Part shown: positions 26,422-35,025 of the stretch, in pieces
Numbering within the stretch: position 1 is the stretch's first letter
Layout: each line of letters begins with the position of its first letter
DNA from: an uncultured Clostridia bacterium
GTDB lineage: Bacteria > Bacillota > Clostridia > Lachnospirales > Lachnospiraceae
Length of the DNA stretch: 39,953 bases
Assembly (NCBI GenBank): GCA_947174885.1
Contig: CAMWKO010000025.1
Span: forward strand, 1-39,953
Direction of reading: 5' to 3'
Position numbers and translations under genes: made by a program
Notes under the pieces: generated by a model
Seen by the model: only the letters and a program-made list of their open reading frames with translations
The model's database searches: none
What the model was told of the DNA's origin: nothing

Positions 26422-27561
26422 ATGTCAAAAAAAGGATATATAAAAAGAAAATGGGATATGAGTTTATTGGTTACAGTTATATTTCTGGTATGCTTTGGAC
26501 TTGTAATGGTATATTCTACAAGCTCATATGAGGCAGCTATGAAGTTTAACGACTCTGCATTCTATCTGAAAAAGCAGTTAATTGCTACTGCTTTGGGGGT
26601 TCTTGTAATGTTTTTTACGGCAACGATAAATTATCATGTCTGGAAGAGATTTGCAATTATAGGGTATTTACTGACTATTGTATGTATTTTACTTGTAATG
26701 ACACCTCTTGGTATTGAGGCAAATGGTGCAAGAAGATGGATTGGTGTGAAGTCGTTTTCATTTCAGCCCGCAGAGCTTGCAAAGCTGGCTATAATCATAT
26801 TCTTTGCAGCTTTCCTGTCAAAAAAGCCTAATCTTGTAAATAAGCTTGGAACATCTATAACCATGCTGTTTTATGCAGGACTTATAGCACTTATGATTTT
26901 AGTTATTACAAAAAACTTAAGCTCAGCTATCATTATAGCAGGTATTGCATATATTATGATGATTGTTGCAAGTAAGAAGTCAAAATGGTACATAGTTGTT
27001 GCGGTAGCATTGTGTGCCATAGCAGTGGGAGGATTGCTTCTGGCAGGCGGATACAGATTAAAGAGAATACGTGTGTGGTTAGAGCCGGAAGCATATGCTC
27101 AGGAGGGTGGCTTTCAGACACTTCAGGCATTATATGCACTGGGCTCAGGTGGACTTTTTGGAAAAGGATTGGGTCAAAGTGTTCAAAAGCTTGGGTTTGT
27201 TCCGGAAGCACAAAATGATATGGTCTTTTCTATTATATGTGAAGAACTTGGTATTTTTGGAGGTATTGCAATTATAATATTATTTGCATTTATGATATGG
27301 AGATTTATGGCTATTGCCAATAATGCAGAGGATTTGTTTGGGACACTTATTGTAATAGGTATTATGGCACATATAGCCTTGCAGGTGGTATTGAACATTG
27401 CAGTTGTAACGAATACTATTCCAAATACAGGTATAACATTACCATTTATAAGCTATGGCGGTACCTCGACGGTGTTTATTATGGCAGAAATGGGGCTTGC
27501 ACTATCTGTTTCTAAGGGAAAGAAAATCAGGAGACAGGTGATAACAGATGAAGAAGCATAA
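26422..27561 (+). CDS. ftsW: SEDS-family peptidoglycan polymerase FtsW/SpoVE
   Basis: Polytopic SEDS glycosyltransferase that polymerises lipid II at the septum with its partner class B PBP. About ten membrane segments are seen. Motifs include MVYSTSSYEA, ANGARRWIGVKSFSFQPAELAKL (read in two pieces), the loop GSGGLFGKGLGQSVQKLGFVPEAQNDMVFSIICEELG (also in pieces) with its conserved Glu and Asp, and PNTGITLPFISYGGTS. The length of 379 residues fits. The gene beside spoVD could act as SpoVE in sporulation, as FtsW in division, or both; the sequence does not decide this. It overlaps the divIB start by 14 bases. Confidence 0.93.
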   Translation: MSKKGYIKRKWDMSLLVTVIFLVCFGLVMVYSTSSYEAAMKFNDSAFYLKKQLIATALGVLVMFFTATINYHVWKRFAIIGYLLTIVCILLVMTPLGIEANGARRWIGVKSFSFQPAELAKLAIIIFFAAFLSKKPNLVNKLGTSITMLFYAGLIALMILVITKNLSSAIIIAGIAYIMMIVASKKSKWYIVVAVALCAIAVGGLLLAGGYRLKRIRVWLEPEAYAQEGGFQTLQALYALGSGGLFGKGLGQSVQKLGFVPEAQNDMVFSIICEELGIFGGIAIIILFAFMIWRFMAIANNAEDLFGTLIVIGIMAHIALQVVLNIAVVTNTIPNTGITLPFISYGGTSTVFIMAEMGLALSVSKGKKIRRQVITDEEA

Positions 27562-28315
27562 GATTATTATAATTGCTGTTGTTGTAGTGCTACTGGCAGC
27601 CTTGGGTATCTTTGTAGCTACACTTGATATAACGGTAGCGTATACAAATAAAGATGGTAAGATTACGAATGAAGGTGATTTAGGCACATTCACATTGACA
27701 TTTACAGGCTCTGACAGATATACCTCAGAGGAATTGGAAAAGTTTTTCTTTAGTAAAGGTGTAGATAGAAATCCGGTAGTATTTTTAATAAAAAACAAGC
27801 TAATGGATAAGATAGAAATTCCGTTTGTGGAAACATATGATGTGGAGATTCTTTCGTTAACAGACTATAAGATAACCATATATGAAAAAGCAGTAGTAGG
27901 TTATATTAATTACATGGGAAGTAATATGTATTTTGATAAGGATGGTATCGTAGTGGAAAGCTCCAGTGAGGCTTTAGAGAATGTACCGCTTATAACCGGA
28001 ATAGAATTTGATTATATTGTTCTGCATCAGAAGCTGCCGGTGGAAAATGAGCATATATTTACAGTTCTATTAGATATTACACAACTTATTGAAAAATATG
28101 ATATTATAGCAGATAAAATTTCTATATCTGCGGACTTTGAGATTTCGCTTACTTTGGATAAAGTTCTGGTAGAGCTTGGCACAAGCGAGGATTTAAGTGA
28201 AAAGGTAAAGGAACTAAAGGATATAATACCAAGTCTAATCAATGAAAAAGGTGTTTTGGATATGAAAGAATACAATTACTTAAACACCGGATATACTTTT
28301 AAAAAGGATGAATAA
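27548..28315 (+). CDS. ftsQ: Cell division protein DivIB/FtsQ, POTRA domain
   Basis: Bitopic divisome protein. A short cytoplasmic N-terminus and one membrane segment (KIIIIAVVVVLLAALGIFVA) are followed by a POTRA-like domain (~residues 50-110: RYTSEELEKFFFSKGVDRNP) and the beta region with IPFVETYDVEILSLTDYKITIYEK. DivIB forms a trimer with FtsL and DivIC and activates septal synthesis. The start overlaps the end of ftsW, suggesting translational coupling. The sequence is divergent, and position before ftsZ supports the call. Confidence 0.86.
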   Translation: MKKHKIIIIAVVVVLLAALGIFVATLDITVAYTNKDGKITNEGDLGTFTLTFTGSDRYTSEELEKFFFSKGVDRNPVVFLIKNKLMDKIEIPFVETYDVEILSLTDYKITIYEKAVVGYINYMGSNMYFDKDGIVVESSSEALENVPLITGIEFDYIVLHQKLPVENEHIFTVLLDITQLIEKYDIIADKISISADFEISLTLDKVLVELGTSEDLSEKVKELKDIIPSLINEKGVLDMKEYNYLNTGYTFKKDE

Positions 28316-28342
28316 ATTACGTTAAAAAATTTATTTTATGGG

Positions 28343-28371
28343 TTGATTATTTTTCATTTTAATTATATTAT
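28343..28371 (+). promoter_or_regulatory. Predicted ftsZ promoter
   Basis: TTGATT (28343-28348), a 17-base spacer and TATTAT (28366-28371), the same arrangement as before mraZ. The 122-base gap before ftsZ has room for independent control. Confidence 0.6.
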
Positions 28372-28437
28372 ATAAGGTAGATTAAAAAACCATAAATCAG
28401 GCAATAATATATGGACTTATGAAGGAGGATAATAACC

Positions 28438-29631
28438 TTGCTTGAAATTAGAACAAACGAAGCAGAAGCAGCAGCAAAAATTATCGTAGTAGGTGTTGGT
28501 GGTGCTGGTAATAATGCAGTTAATAGAATGATAGATGAAAATATTACAGGTGTTGAATTTATTGGAATAAATACTGATAAACAGGCATTAAAGCTTTGCA
28601 AAGCACCTACAGCATTACAGATTGGGGAAAAGCTTACAAAGGGTTTAGGTGCAGGTGCACAGCCTGAGGTGGGTGAAAAGGCAGCTGAAGAAAGCCAGGA
28701 AGAGTTATCAGAGGCATTAAAGGGTTCTGATATGGTATTTGTTACCTGTGGTATGGGTGGCGGTACCGGTACCGGAGCAGCTCCGGTAGTTGCAAAGATT
28801 GCTAAAGAGCAAGGTATCCTTACAGTAGGTGTAGTTACAAAGCCATTTAAATTTGAAGCAAAGACCCGTATGAGCAATGCTTTAAGCGGTATTGAAAAGT
28901 TAAAGGAGAGCGTAGATACACTTATTGTTATTCCAAATGACAAGCTGTTAGAAATTGTAGATAGAAGAACTACAATGCCTGAGGCCTTAAAAAAGGCGGA
29001 TGAGGTATTACAGCAGGCGGTTCAGGGTATTACAGACTTAATTAATGTTCCTGCACTTATCAATCTTGACTTTGCAGATGTTCAGACAGTTATGAAGGAT
29101 AAGGGTATTGCACATATCGGTATTGGTACCGGAAGAGGTGATGATAAGGCAAATGAAGCAGTAAGATTGGCTGTATCAAGTCCGCTTCTTGAGACAAGCA
29201 TTCAGGGTGCTTCACACGTCATTATTAACATTTCCGGTGATATCAGCCTTATGGAGGCAAATGAGGCAGCAAGCTTTGTTCAGGAACTTGCAGGAGAAGA
29301 TGCAAATGTTATTTTCGGTTCACGTTATGACGATACATATCCTGATGAATGTACTATTACAGTTATAGCTACAGGCTTAGAAGATGCAAATCGGGCAATG
29401 ACACCACAGGCAAATTCATTTTCAGGTAGTATGGGGACAAGCTTTAAGATGAACACAGTGAAGCCAATAGGTCAGTTTAACACAAGACCTTCTTCAAATT
29501 ATTCTCCACAGAGCAATGTGACACCGGTAGCACCACAGACAAGAGTTACAGGTATTCAGTCACAGCCGGTAGAGAGAGGTGTTAGCGAAAAGCCGTTAGT
29601 CATACCTACATTTTTACAGAAAAAAAGATAA
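28438..29631 (+). CDS. ftsZ: Cell division protein FtsZ
   Basis: Tubulin-like GTPase that polymerises into the Z-ring. Near the N-terminus, [15 protein letters not shown] binds nucleotide; the tubulin signature [11 protein letters not shown] lies at about residues 104-114; and the T7 synergy loop region [14 protein letters not shown] follows. After a flexible linker (~residues 320-380), the conserved C-terminal peptide IPTFLQKKR that binds FtsA/SepF-type partners is intact. The start is TTG 28438, supported by GAAGGAGG 9 bases upstream. ftsA is not adjacent. The length of 397 residues is normal. Confidence 0.98.
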   Translation: MLEIRTNEAEAAAKIIVVGVGGAGNNAVNRMIDENITGVEFIGINTDKQALKLCKAPTALQIGEKLTKGLGAGAQPEVGEKAAEESQEELSEALKGSDMVFVTCGMGGGTGTGAAPVVAKIAKEQGILTVGVVTKPFKFEAKTRMSNALSGIEKLKESVDTLIVIPNDKLLEIVDRRTTMPEALKKADEVLQQAVQGITDLINVPALINLDFADVQTVMKDKGIAHIGIGTGRGDDKANEAVRLAVSSPLLETSIQGASHVIINISGDISLMEANEAASFVQELAGEDANVIFGSRYDDTYPDECTITVIATGLEDANRAMTPQANSFSGSMGTSFKMNTVKPIGQFNTRPSSNYSPQSNVTPVAPQTRVTGIQSQPVERGVSEKPLVIPTFLQKKR

Positions 29632-29707
29632 TTAATGCAAATACCTCGCAGCTCCATGCGGGATATATTACTGTAAGGTTCATAAAGTTTAAAGCATTAA
29701 AGTATTG

Positions 29708-29775
29708 TAAACATATAGCATAGAAACCGTATAGAAAAGTTTACTTTTCTATACGGTTTCTATGCTATATGTTTA
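29708..29775. repeat. 68-bp perfect palindrome downstream of ftsZ
   Basis: Two 33-base arms (29708-29740 and 29743-29775) are perfect reverse complements separated by TT. An outer pair, AAGGTTC near 29674 and GAACCTT near 29795, extends the symmetry with mismatches. There is no T-run, so it is not a simple terminator. The left flank (GTTCATAAAGTTTAAA) resembles the left part of repeat copy D near 11391. Confidence 0.85.
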
Positions 29776-29898
29776 TGATGTCTTAAGGCAGAAGAACCTT
29801 ATGAAAAACAGCAAAAAATATGGAATTCCTGATTATATTATAATGAATACAGGCTTTTATAAGCAAATTCAAGAATTTTACATAATATTAACATAATA

Positions 29899-29927
29899 TT
29901 GACATTGCAAATATTAATATTTGATAT
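29899..29927 (+). promoter_or_regulatory. Predicted promoter of spoIIGA-sigE
   Basis: TTGACA (29899-29904), a 17-base spacer and TGATAT (29922-29927) lie about 150 bases before spoIIGA. In Bacillus this operon is activated by Spo0A from a sigma-A promoter with unusual spacing. I found no convincing TGTCGAA Spo0A box here. The rest of the 29632-30074 gap holds nothing else I recognise beyond the palindrome. Confidence 0.4.
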
Positions 29928-30074
29928 TTTTATATGGAGATGTTTACCAGACAAATCATATGACATCTTTTAATTACGGGTTAGTAGAATATTCGGGATA
30001 TATATTCTATTATTAAGATAAAGGAGAGATAGTAAAACTACATTCTTTTACCAAGTGTTTCGAGAGGGGGTACA

Positions 30075-30923
30075 ATGAAATATGTAATATATTTAGATGT
30101 GTATTTCGCTATCAATCTTATAATGGATTTCATAATACTTAGTACTGCCAGAAGACTAATTAACACTAACACCACTTCTAAAAAATGTCTTTTAGGTGCA
30201 TTATCCGGTGCTATATTATCAGTTGCCTGCATAATGCTTGGAGGTACAGGATTTGTAAAATTTGCCATCGAATACATTTTTATTGTAGTTATTATGAATT
30301 TCATTACCTTTAACATTAGGAATATTACAGGAATTACTAAGGGATTAATAATTACATATGGAATCACCTTTATTATGGGTGGAGCTATGAATTTCCTATA
30401 TTACCATACATATGTCGGAGTTTGGATGTTAAGAACTATACATGGAGTATTTAATGGAAATATAAGTATTTTAAAATTTATAGGAATATCTTTAATTTCT
30501 TACGTAATTTTACAATGTACAATGAAGCTGATTTCAAAGAAAGAGGACAGGAACAGCTTACATACATATTATATTAAAATACGATATCAGTCGGATAGTA
30601 TAAAAATTAAAGCACTATATGATACAGGAAATACACTAACAGAGCCAATTAGTGGTGATAGTGTTCATATAGTAAATAAAAATATTGGAGAGAAAATAAG
30701 TAATTTAGAGGATATAAATAATAAGATAAGGATAGTTCCATATAATTCAGTTAATGGAAGCGGAATATTATCTTCTGTAGTAGTTGATAAAATGGAAATT
30801 TATGATGAGTATGATAATTTATTAAAGGAAATAATTAATCCAAGAATAGGTTTAAGCAGTGTAGAATTATCCGGAAATGGGGAGTTTCAGATGATTCTAA
30901 ACAGAAACACATTTGATTATTAG
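30075..30923 (+). CDS. spoIIGA: Sporulation sigma-E processing aspartyl protease
   Basis: Membrane-embedded protease that activates pro-sigma-E in the mother cell after the SpoIIR signal. The N-terminal half (~residues 1-155) holds five hydrophobic segments. The C-terminal cytoplasmic domain has the aspartyl protease motif YDTGNTLTEPISG near residue 184. The terminal RIGLSSVELSGNGEFQMILN also fits the family. The length of 282 residues is close to normal. GAGAGGGGG precedes ATG 30075. It sits directly upstream of its substrate gene sigE, the classical arrangement. Confidence 0.92.
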   Translation: MKYVIYLDVYFAINLIMDFIILSTARRLINTNTTSKKCLLGALSGAILSVACIMLGGTGFVKFAIEYIFIVVIMNFITFNIRNITGITKGLIITYGITFIMGGAMNFLYYHTYVGVWMLRTIHGVFNGNISILKFIGISLISYVILQCTMKLISKKEDRNSLHTYYIKIRYQSDSIKIKALYDTGNTLTEPISGDSVHIVNKNIGEKISNLEDINNKIRIVPYNSVNGSGILSSVVVDKMEIYDEYDNLLKEIINPRIGLSSVELSGNGEFQMILNRNTFDY

Positions 30924-30971
30924 GTGTTACTGGGAGTATAAGTGTATTACAAATATAATAAGAGGTGAAAT

Positions 30972-31715
30972 ATGTTATTAAGAATTTCAGCAGGAACAGG
31001 GCTAAGTCTTAAAATGTATCAAAGCATAAAAAGTTTATTATTTGAAGGATATGGTGATATAAATTATATTGGTGGAGCTGAGATATTGCCACCACCACTG
31101 GAGCCTTATGAGGAAATCTGTGCTATAGATGAATTAGGAACAGAAAATGAAATAAGTGCCAGAAATACATTAATTGAACATAATTTAAGACTGGTAGTAT
31201 ATATAGCTAAAAAATTTGACAATACGGGAGTAGGAGTAGAGGATTTAATATCTATTGGTACTATTGGACTGATTAAGGCGATTAATACATACAATAAGGA
31301 CAAAAATATTAAGCTGGCAACATATGCTTCAAGGTGTATTGAAAATGAAATATTAATGCATCTAAGAAGAGTAAATAAAACAAAATTTGAGGTATCAATA
31401 GATGAACCCTTAAATGTTGATTGGGACGGGAATGAGTTGTTGTTATCAGATGTTTTAGGGACTGATGAAGATGTAGTGTACAAAAATATAGAGGACGAAG
31501 TGGAGATTGGATTACTAAATAAGGCCATTGAAAAACTGTCGGGAAGGGAAAGGACTATAGTCAATTTAAGATTTGGTTTAAATGACCCTAACGGAACAGA
31601 AATGACACAAAAGGAAGTTGCAGATTTGCTGGGAATATCTCAATCCTATATTTCAAGACTTGAGAAAAAGATAATTAAAAGGTTAAAAAAGGAAATTAAT
31701 AGTTATTGCGGGTAA
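30972..31715 (+). CDS. sigE: RNA polymerase sporulation sigma factor E precursor
   Basis: Mother-cell sigma factor for early sporulation. The N-terminal ~30 residues ([10 protein letters not shown]...LLFEGYGD) form the pro-sequence expected to be removed by SpoIIGA. Next come [42 protein letters not shown] and [16 protein letters not shown] (region 2), then [20 protein letters not shown] and the region 4 helix-turn-helix [20 protein letters not shown]. The length of 247 residues is normal. sigG, which commonly follows sigE, is not next; a nad operon is. Confidence 0.97.
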   Translation: MLLRISAGTGLSLKMYQSIKSLLFEGYGDINYIGGAEILPPPLEPYEEICAIDELGTENEISARNTLIEHNLRLVVYIAKKFDNTGVGVEDLISIGTIGLIKAINTYNKDKNIKLATYASRCIENEILMHLRRVNKTKFEVSIDEPLNVDWDGNELLLSDVLGTDEDVVYKNIEDEVEIGLLNKAIEKLSGRERTIVNLRFGLNDPNGTEMTQKEVADLLGISQSYISRLEKKIIKRLKKEINSYCG

Positions 31716-31788
31716 ACGAAAATAAAAAAAATATTAGTTTTTATGACAGACAATATGAAAATTAAATAAAAATCTTTTTGTTAAAATA

Positions 31789-31817
31789 TTGACAATATAG
31801 GCGAAAAGTGGCATATT
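31789..31817 (+). promoter_or_regulatory. Predicted promoter of the nadB operon
   Basis: TTGACA (31789-31794), a 17-base spacer and CATATT (31812-31817). The -35 box is perfect and the -10 box is weak. Confidence 0.45.
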
Positions 31818-31852
31818 TAATACAATTAAGATAAAGCTGAAAGGCGAAAAAT

Positions 31853-33184
31853 ATGTTTGATAAAGAATATGATGTGATTGTTGTGGGAACAGGGGCTGCG
31901 GGTTTATTCGCAGCCCTTAATGTAAAAAGTGATTATAAGATACTTATGATTACAAAGGATATATTGGAGAATAGTGATTCATATCTGGCACAGGGTGGTA
32001 TATGTATGCTGCTTGGTGATGAGGATTACGACAGCTATTTTGAAGATACAATGAGAGCAGGGCGTTATGAAAATAATAAAGAATCTGTAGAAATTATGAT
32101 TAAATCTTCTCAGGACATCATAAAAGAGCTTATTTCGTATAATGTGGATTTTGACAAAAATGAAGACGGACACTTTTCTTTTACAAGAGAGGGAGCTCAT
32201 TCTACGTTTAGGATTTTACATCATAAGGATGTAACCGGTAAGGAAATTACCGGTAAGCTGTTAGAAGAGGCAAAAAGAAGAGGTAATATTACTATATCGG
32301 AATATACCACTATGGTAGATATTCTTGAGGAAGATAATACCATAAAAGGTATTGTTGTAAACGCAAACGGACATACAAGCTGTATTAAGGCAAAAAAAGT
32401 AATTCTTGCGACAGGCGGTATTGGAGGTATATTTGAACATTCTACAAATTTCAGACATATAACGGGTGACAGCTTTGCCATAGCTATAAGACATGGAATT
32501 GAGATGGAAAACATCAATTATATACAGATACATCCTACAACACTCTATTCTGCAAAGCCCGGAAGAAGATTTTTAATATCAGAGTCAGTTAGAGGTGAGG
32601 GTGCAGTTCTTCTTAATGCAAAGGAAGAAAGGTTTGTGGACGAGCTATTGCCAAGAGATGTTGTGACAGCTGCGATAAAGAAGCAGATGGAGGAGGATAA
32701 TTCAGACTATGTATATCTTTCACTTATACATATGCCTAAGGAGGAAATTATATACAGATTTCCAAATATATATGAGCATTGTTTAATGGAGGGATATGAC
32801 TTATCCAAGGACTATATTCCGGTAACTCCCGCACAGCACTATCTTATGGGAGGTATTAAGACAGATACTTATGGACGCACCTCCGTTAAGGGACTATTTG
32901 CAGTAGGAGAAACAGCCTGCAATGGAGTACACGGAGCTAACAGACTGGCAAGTAATTCATTGCTCGAAAGCCTTGTATATGCAAAAAGGGCAGCAGTTAT
33001 TGTTAATAATGAAATTAAGGACTGTGATTTTGCAATATTGCAGGCAGATGAAAAAGAGTACATAGAAGAATATAGTGCTATGAGTATGGATGAATGGTTT
33101 AAATTAAATAAAAAAACTATATTGGATGAAATTAAGCGAAAGGACAGAGAATTTTATGATAAATGGTGTAACAATGAAAATTAA
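31853..33184 (+). CDS. nadB: L-aspartate oxidase
   Basis: FAD enzyme that oxidises L-aspartate to iminoaspartate, the first step of de novo NAD synthesis. The dinucleotide-binding motif VVGTGAAGLFAAL is at residues 10-22. LAQGGICMLLG, HKDVTGKEI, ATGGIGGIFEHSTN, IQIHPTTLY, ESVRGEGAVLLN and the C-terminal FAVGETACNGVHGANRLASNSLLE follow (read in pieces). At 443 residues it is shorter than the ~530-residue enterobacterial enzyme, because much of the C-terminal helical domain is reduced. nadA (quinolinate synthase) is not in the window; nadC follows with overlapping ends. Confidence 0.95.
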   Translation: MFDKEYDVIVVGTGAAGLFAALNVKSDYKILMITKDILENSDSYLAQGGICMLLGDEDYDSYFEDTMRAGRYENNKESVEIMIKSSQDIIKELISYNVDFDKNEDGHFSFTREGAHSTFRILHHKDVTGKEITGKLLEEAKRRGNITISEYTTMVDILEEDNTIKGIVVNANGHTSCIKAKKVILATGGIGGIFEHSTNFRHITGDSFAIAIRHGIEMENINYIQIHPTTLYSAKPGRRFLISESVRGEGAVLLNAKEERFVDELLPRDVVTAAIKKQMEEDNSDYVYLSLIHMPKEEIIYRFPNIYEHCLMEGYDLSKDYIPVTPAQHYLMGGIKTDTYGRTSVKGLFAVGETACNGVHGANRLASNSLLESLVYAKRAAVIVNNEIKDCDFAILQADEKEYIEEYSAMSMDEWFKLNKKTILDEIKRKDREFYDKWCNNEN

Positions 33185-34013
33185 TGTGGATGAGTATATT
33201 TTAAATGCACTAAAAGAGGATATCACAAGTGAAGATGTGACTACAAATGCAATTATGCCGGAGGACAGAAGGGGAAAGGCTGATTTAATATGCAAGCAGT
33301 CAGGTATTATTTGCGGACTTTCAGTATTTGAGAGAACCTTTAAGCTGTTAGATGAAAATGCTGTCTTTGAAACAGATTTTAAGGACGGAGATGAGGTAAA
33401 GAAGGGTGAGCTTATAGGCGTAATATATGGTGATATTAAATCATTGCTTTCAGGTGAGAGAACTGCACTTAACTATTTACAGAGAATGAGTGGGATAGCA
33501 ACATATACAAATGAATATGCAAGGGAGCTTAAGGGATACAAGACAAAGCTTTTGGATACCAGAAAGACTACTCCTAATATGAGACCTTTTGAAAAGTATG
33601 CTGTTAAGGTGGGAGGTGGTACAAACCACAGATACAATCTTTCGGATGGTGTGCTTATAAAGGATAATCATATTGGTGCAGCAGGAAGTGTTACAAAGGC
33701 TATTGAAATGTGCAGGGAATATGCTCCGTTTGTAAGGAAAATTGAAGTAGAGGTAGAAAATCTTGAAATGCTCAAGGAAGCAATCGAGGCCGGGGCTGAT
33801 ATCATTATGCTTGACAATATGGATAATGAAACTATGAAAAAAGCAGTGGAAATGGTAGCCGGTAAAGCTGAAACCGAATGTTCGGGCAATGTCACAAAGG
33901 AAAGACTTAAGGAGATAGCTGAAATTGGTGTAGACTATGTTTCAAGCGGGGCGCTTACATATTCGGCTCCGGTTATGGATATATCTCTCAAAAATCTTGT
34001 ACCGGTTGAATGA
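33174..34013 (+). CDS. nadC: Nicotinate-nucleotide pyrophosphorylase (carboxylating)
   Basis: Quinolinate phosphoribosyltransferase, which makes nicotinate mononucleotide from quinolinate and PRPP. Family blocks include NALKEDITSEDVTTNAI, LSGERTALNYLQRMSGIAT, LLDTRKTTPNMRPFEKYAV, GGGTNHRYNLSDGVLIKDNH, EVEVENLEMLKEAIEAGADIIMLDNM (in pieces) and DYVSSGALTYSAP. The start at 33174 is chosen by homology (MKINVDEYILNALKED) and overlaps the nadB stop. ATG 33156, preceded by AAAGGA, would add six residues and is a fair alternative; ATG 33126 is less likely. Confidence 0.94.
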   Translation: MKINVDEYILNALKEDITSEDVTTNAIMPEDRRGKADLICKQSGIICGLSVFERTFKLLDENAVFETDFKDGDEVKKGELIGVIYGDIKSLLSGERTALNYLQRMSGIATYTNEYARELKGYKTKLLDTRKTTPNMRPFEKYAVKVGGGTNHRYNLSDGVLIKDNHIGAAGSVTKAIEMCREYAPFVRKIEVEVENLEMLKEAIEAGADIIMLDNMDNETMKKAVEMVAGKAETECSGNVTKERLKEIAEIGVDYVSSGALTYSAPVMDISLKNLVPVE

Positions 34014-34061
34014 TTTATTCCCACAATTAATTAAATTAATTAGAATATAAAGGAGTATCTC

Positions 34062-34652
34062 ATGGAAGAAAGATTAAAAAAACAGTTGGATTTTGCACTG
34101 GAAATGGATAAACAGAAGGGAATAGGACGGCAGACATATATACTTAATGCCCTGCGCAAGGAAAATGATGCAGAGCATGGTTGGCATCTCGCAATAATGA
34201 CACTGCTATTGTCGGAATATTCAAATGAAAAGATAGATGTGTCAAGAACTGTGGCTATGGTTATAATACATGATGTAGTCGAGATAGATGCAGGGGATAC
34301 CTTTGCATATGACAATGAGGGAAATGAAACTAAAAGGGAAAGAGAACTAAAGGCGGCAGACAGAATATTTTCAATTCTGCCAAAGGATCAGGAGGAATAT
34401 TTCAGAGGACTCTGGGAGGAATTTGAAGAAAAGAAAACGCCTGAAGCAAAGTTTGCAAATGCCATGGATTCATTGCAGCCCCTTATGCTAAATAATGCAG
34501 CAGACGGACTAACCTGGAGAGAACATAATGTAGAGGCTAAAAATGTATTGAACAGAGCTGAAAAAAAGATAAGAGCAGGTTCGGAAGAACTGTATAAATG
34601 GGCTGTAAATATGATTGAAGAAAATATAAAAAAGGGTAATTTGCTGCAATAG
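34062..34652 (+). CDS. HD-domain hydrolase, YfbR/HDDC2-like
   Basis: A 196-residue metal-dependent phosphohydrolase of the HD superfamily. The metal ligands are visible as AEHGWHLA (His, ~35), MVIIHDVVEIDAGD (His-Asp, ~70) and AMDSLQPLML (Asp, ~130). The arrangement resembles YfbR/HDDC2 5'-deoxynucleotidases that remove phosphate from nucleoside monophosphates. The substrate is not shown by the sequence. AAAGGAG precedes ATG 34062. It follows nadC by 48 bases, so it may act in nucleotide turnover linked to NAD synthesis. Confidence 0.85.
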   Translation: MEERLKKQLDFALEMDKQKGIGRQTYILNALRKENDAEHGWHLAIMTLLLSEYSNEKIDVSRTVAMVIIHDVVEIDAGDTFAYDNEGNETKRERELKAADRIFSILPKDQEEYFRGLWEEFEEKKTPEAKFANAMDSLQPLMLNNAADGLTWREHNVEAKNVLNRAEKKIRAGSEELYKWAVNMIEENIKKGNLLQ

Positions 34653-34660
34653 ATTAGAAA

Positions 34661-34846
34661 CTTGAGTTTCCGTATTTTTTATTTTTAGCTTCAAAAAGCT
34701 TACAGCATCATAATGATGTAAGCATCTTGCACAAAAAGTTGCGGATGAAGGTTCACTTTCATCTGCAACTTTTTGTGCAAGATGTCTATGTTGCCTTTGG
34801 CAACAAGACTTTTTGAAACTAAAAATAAAAAATACGGAAACTCTAA
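34661..34846 (+). repeat. Complete copy C of dispersed palindromic (MITE-like) element
   Basis: This 186-bp element has 35-base terminal inverted repeats at 34664-34698 and 34809-34843 that differ at one position (ends GAGTTTCCGTA and TACGGAAACTC). ATTAGAAA flanks both sides directly (34653-34660 and 34847-34854), like an 8-bp target duplication. Inside are a small hairpin (CTTAC...GTAAG), a central hairpin with 24-base arms around 34726-34784, and GTTGCC-TTT-GGCAAC. It has no coding capacity. Related copies lie at 1-34, 7818-7936, 11405-11536 and 39900-39953. It sits between the HD gene and its likely terminator. Confidence 0.85.
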
Positions 34847-34851
34847 ATTAG

Positions 34852-34877
34852 AAAGTCTTCATAATGAGGGCTTTTTT
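34852..34877 (+). terminator. Terminator of the nadBC-HD operon
   Basis: AAAGTCTTC pairs with GAGGGCTTT (with G-U pairs) around a 5-base loop and is followed by a run of six T's. It is separated from the HD gene by repeat copy C. Confidence 0.7.
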
Positions 34878-34918
34878 ATATAAGCTGTAATTTAGAGACA
34901 AAATGACAGAAATTAATC

Positions 34919-34967
34919 GAAAGTCAATATAAATTTATCGTTTTACGATAAATTTATATTGACTTTC
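34919..34967. promoter_or_regulatory. Perfect 23-bp inverted repeat overlapping a promoter
   Basis: The arms at 34919-34941 (GAAAGTCAATATAAATTTAT...) and 34945-34967 are exact reverse complements with a TTT loop. The right arm contains the TTGACT -35 box at 34959-34964. It is a strong operator candidate, possibly for the XRE protein of the same operon. Confidence 0.7.
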
Positions 34968-34986
34968 AATTGTTATATTGTATAAT
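34959..34986 (+). promoter_or_regulatory. Predicted promoter of the DUF2975-XRE-DUF4173 operon
   Basis: TTGACT (34959-34964), a 16-base spacer and TATAAT (34981-34986) put transcription start near 34993, about 30 bases before the first start codon. Confidence 0.75.
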
Positions 34987-35025
34987 ATTTCCTGTAAGCA
35001 AACATATATTTCAGGAGGAAATGCT

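Noticed and set aside
28368-28943. 191-residue minus-strand ORF over ftsZ
   Set aside because: Composition and position are those of a shadow of the well-conserved ftsZ frame, and it has no ribosome binding site or family resemblance.
29632-30074. Spo0A box before spoIIGA
   Set aside because: No TGTCGAA or close reverse complement is found at a sensible distance. TTTCGAGA near 30058 is too weak and too close to the start codon.
31106-31564. 152-residue minus-strand ORF over sigE
   Set aside because: Ser/Ile-rich antisense shadow of a clear sigma factor gene.
34978-35025. ATG 34978 as start of the DUF2975-like gene
   Set aside because: It lies before the -10 box of the only convincing promoter, while TTG 35026 has an ideal AGGAGG site.
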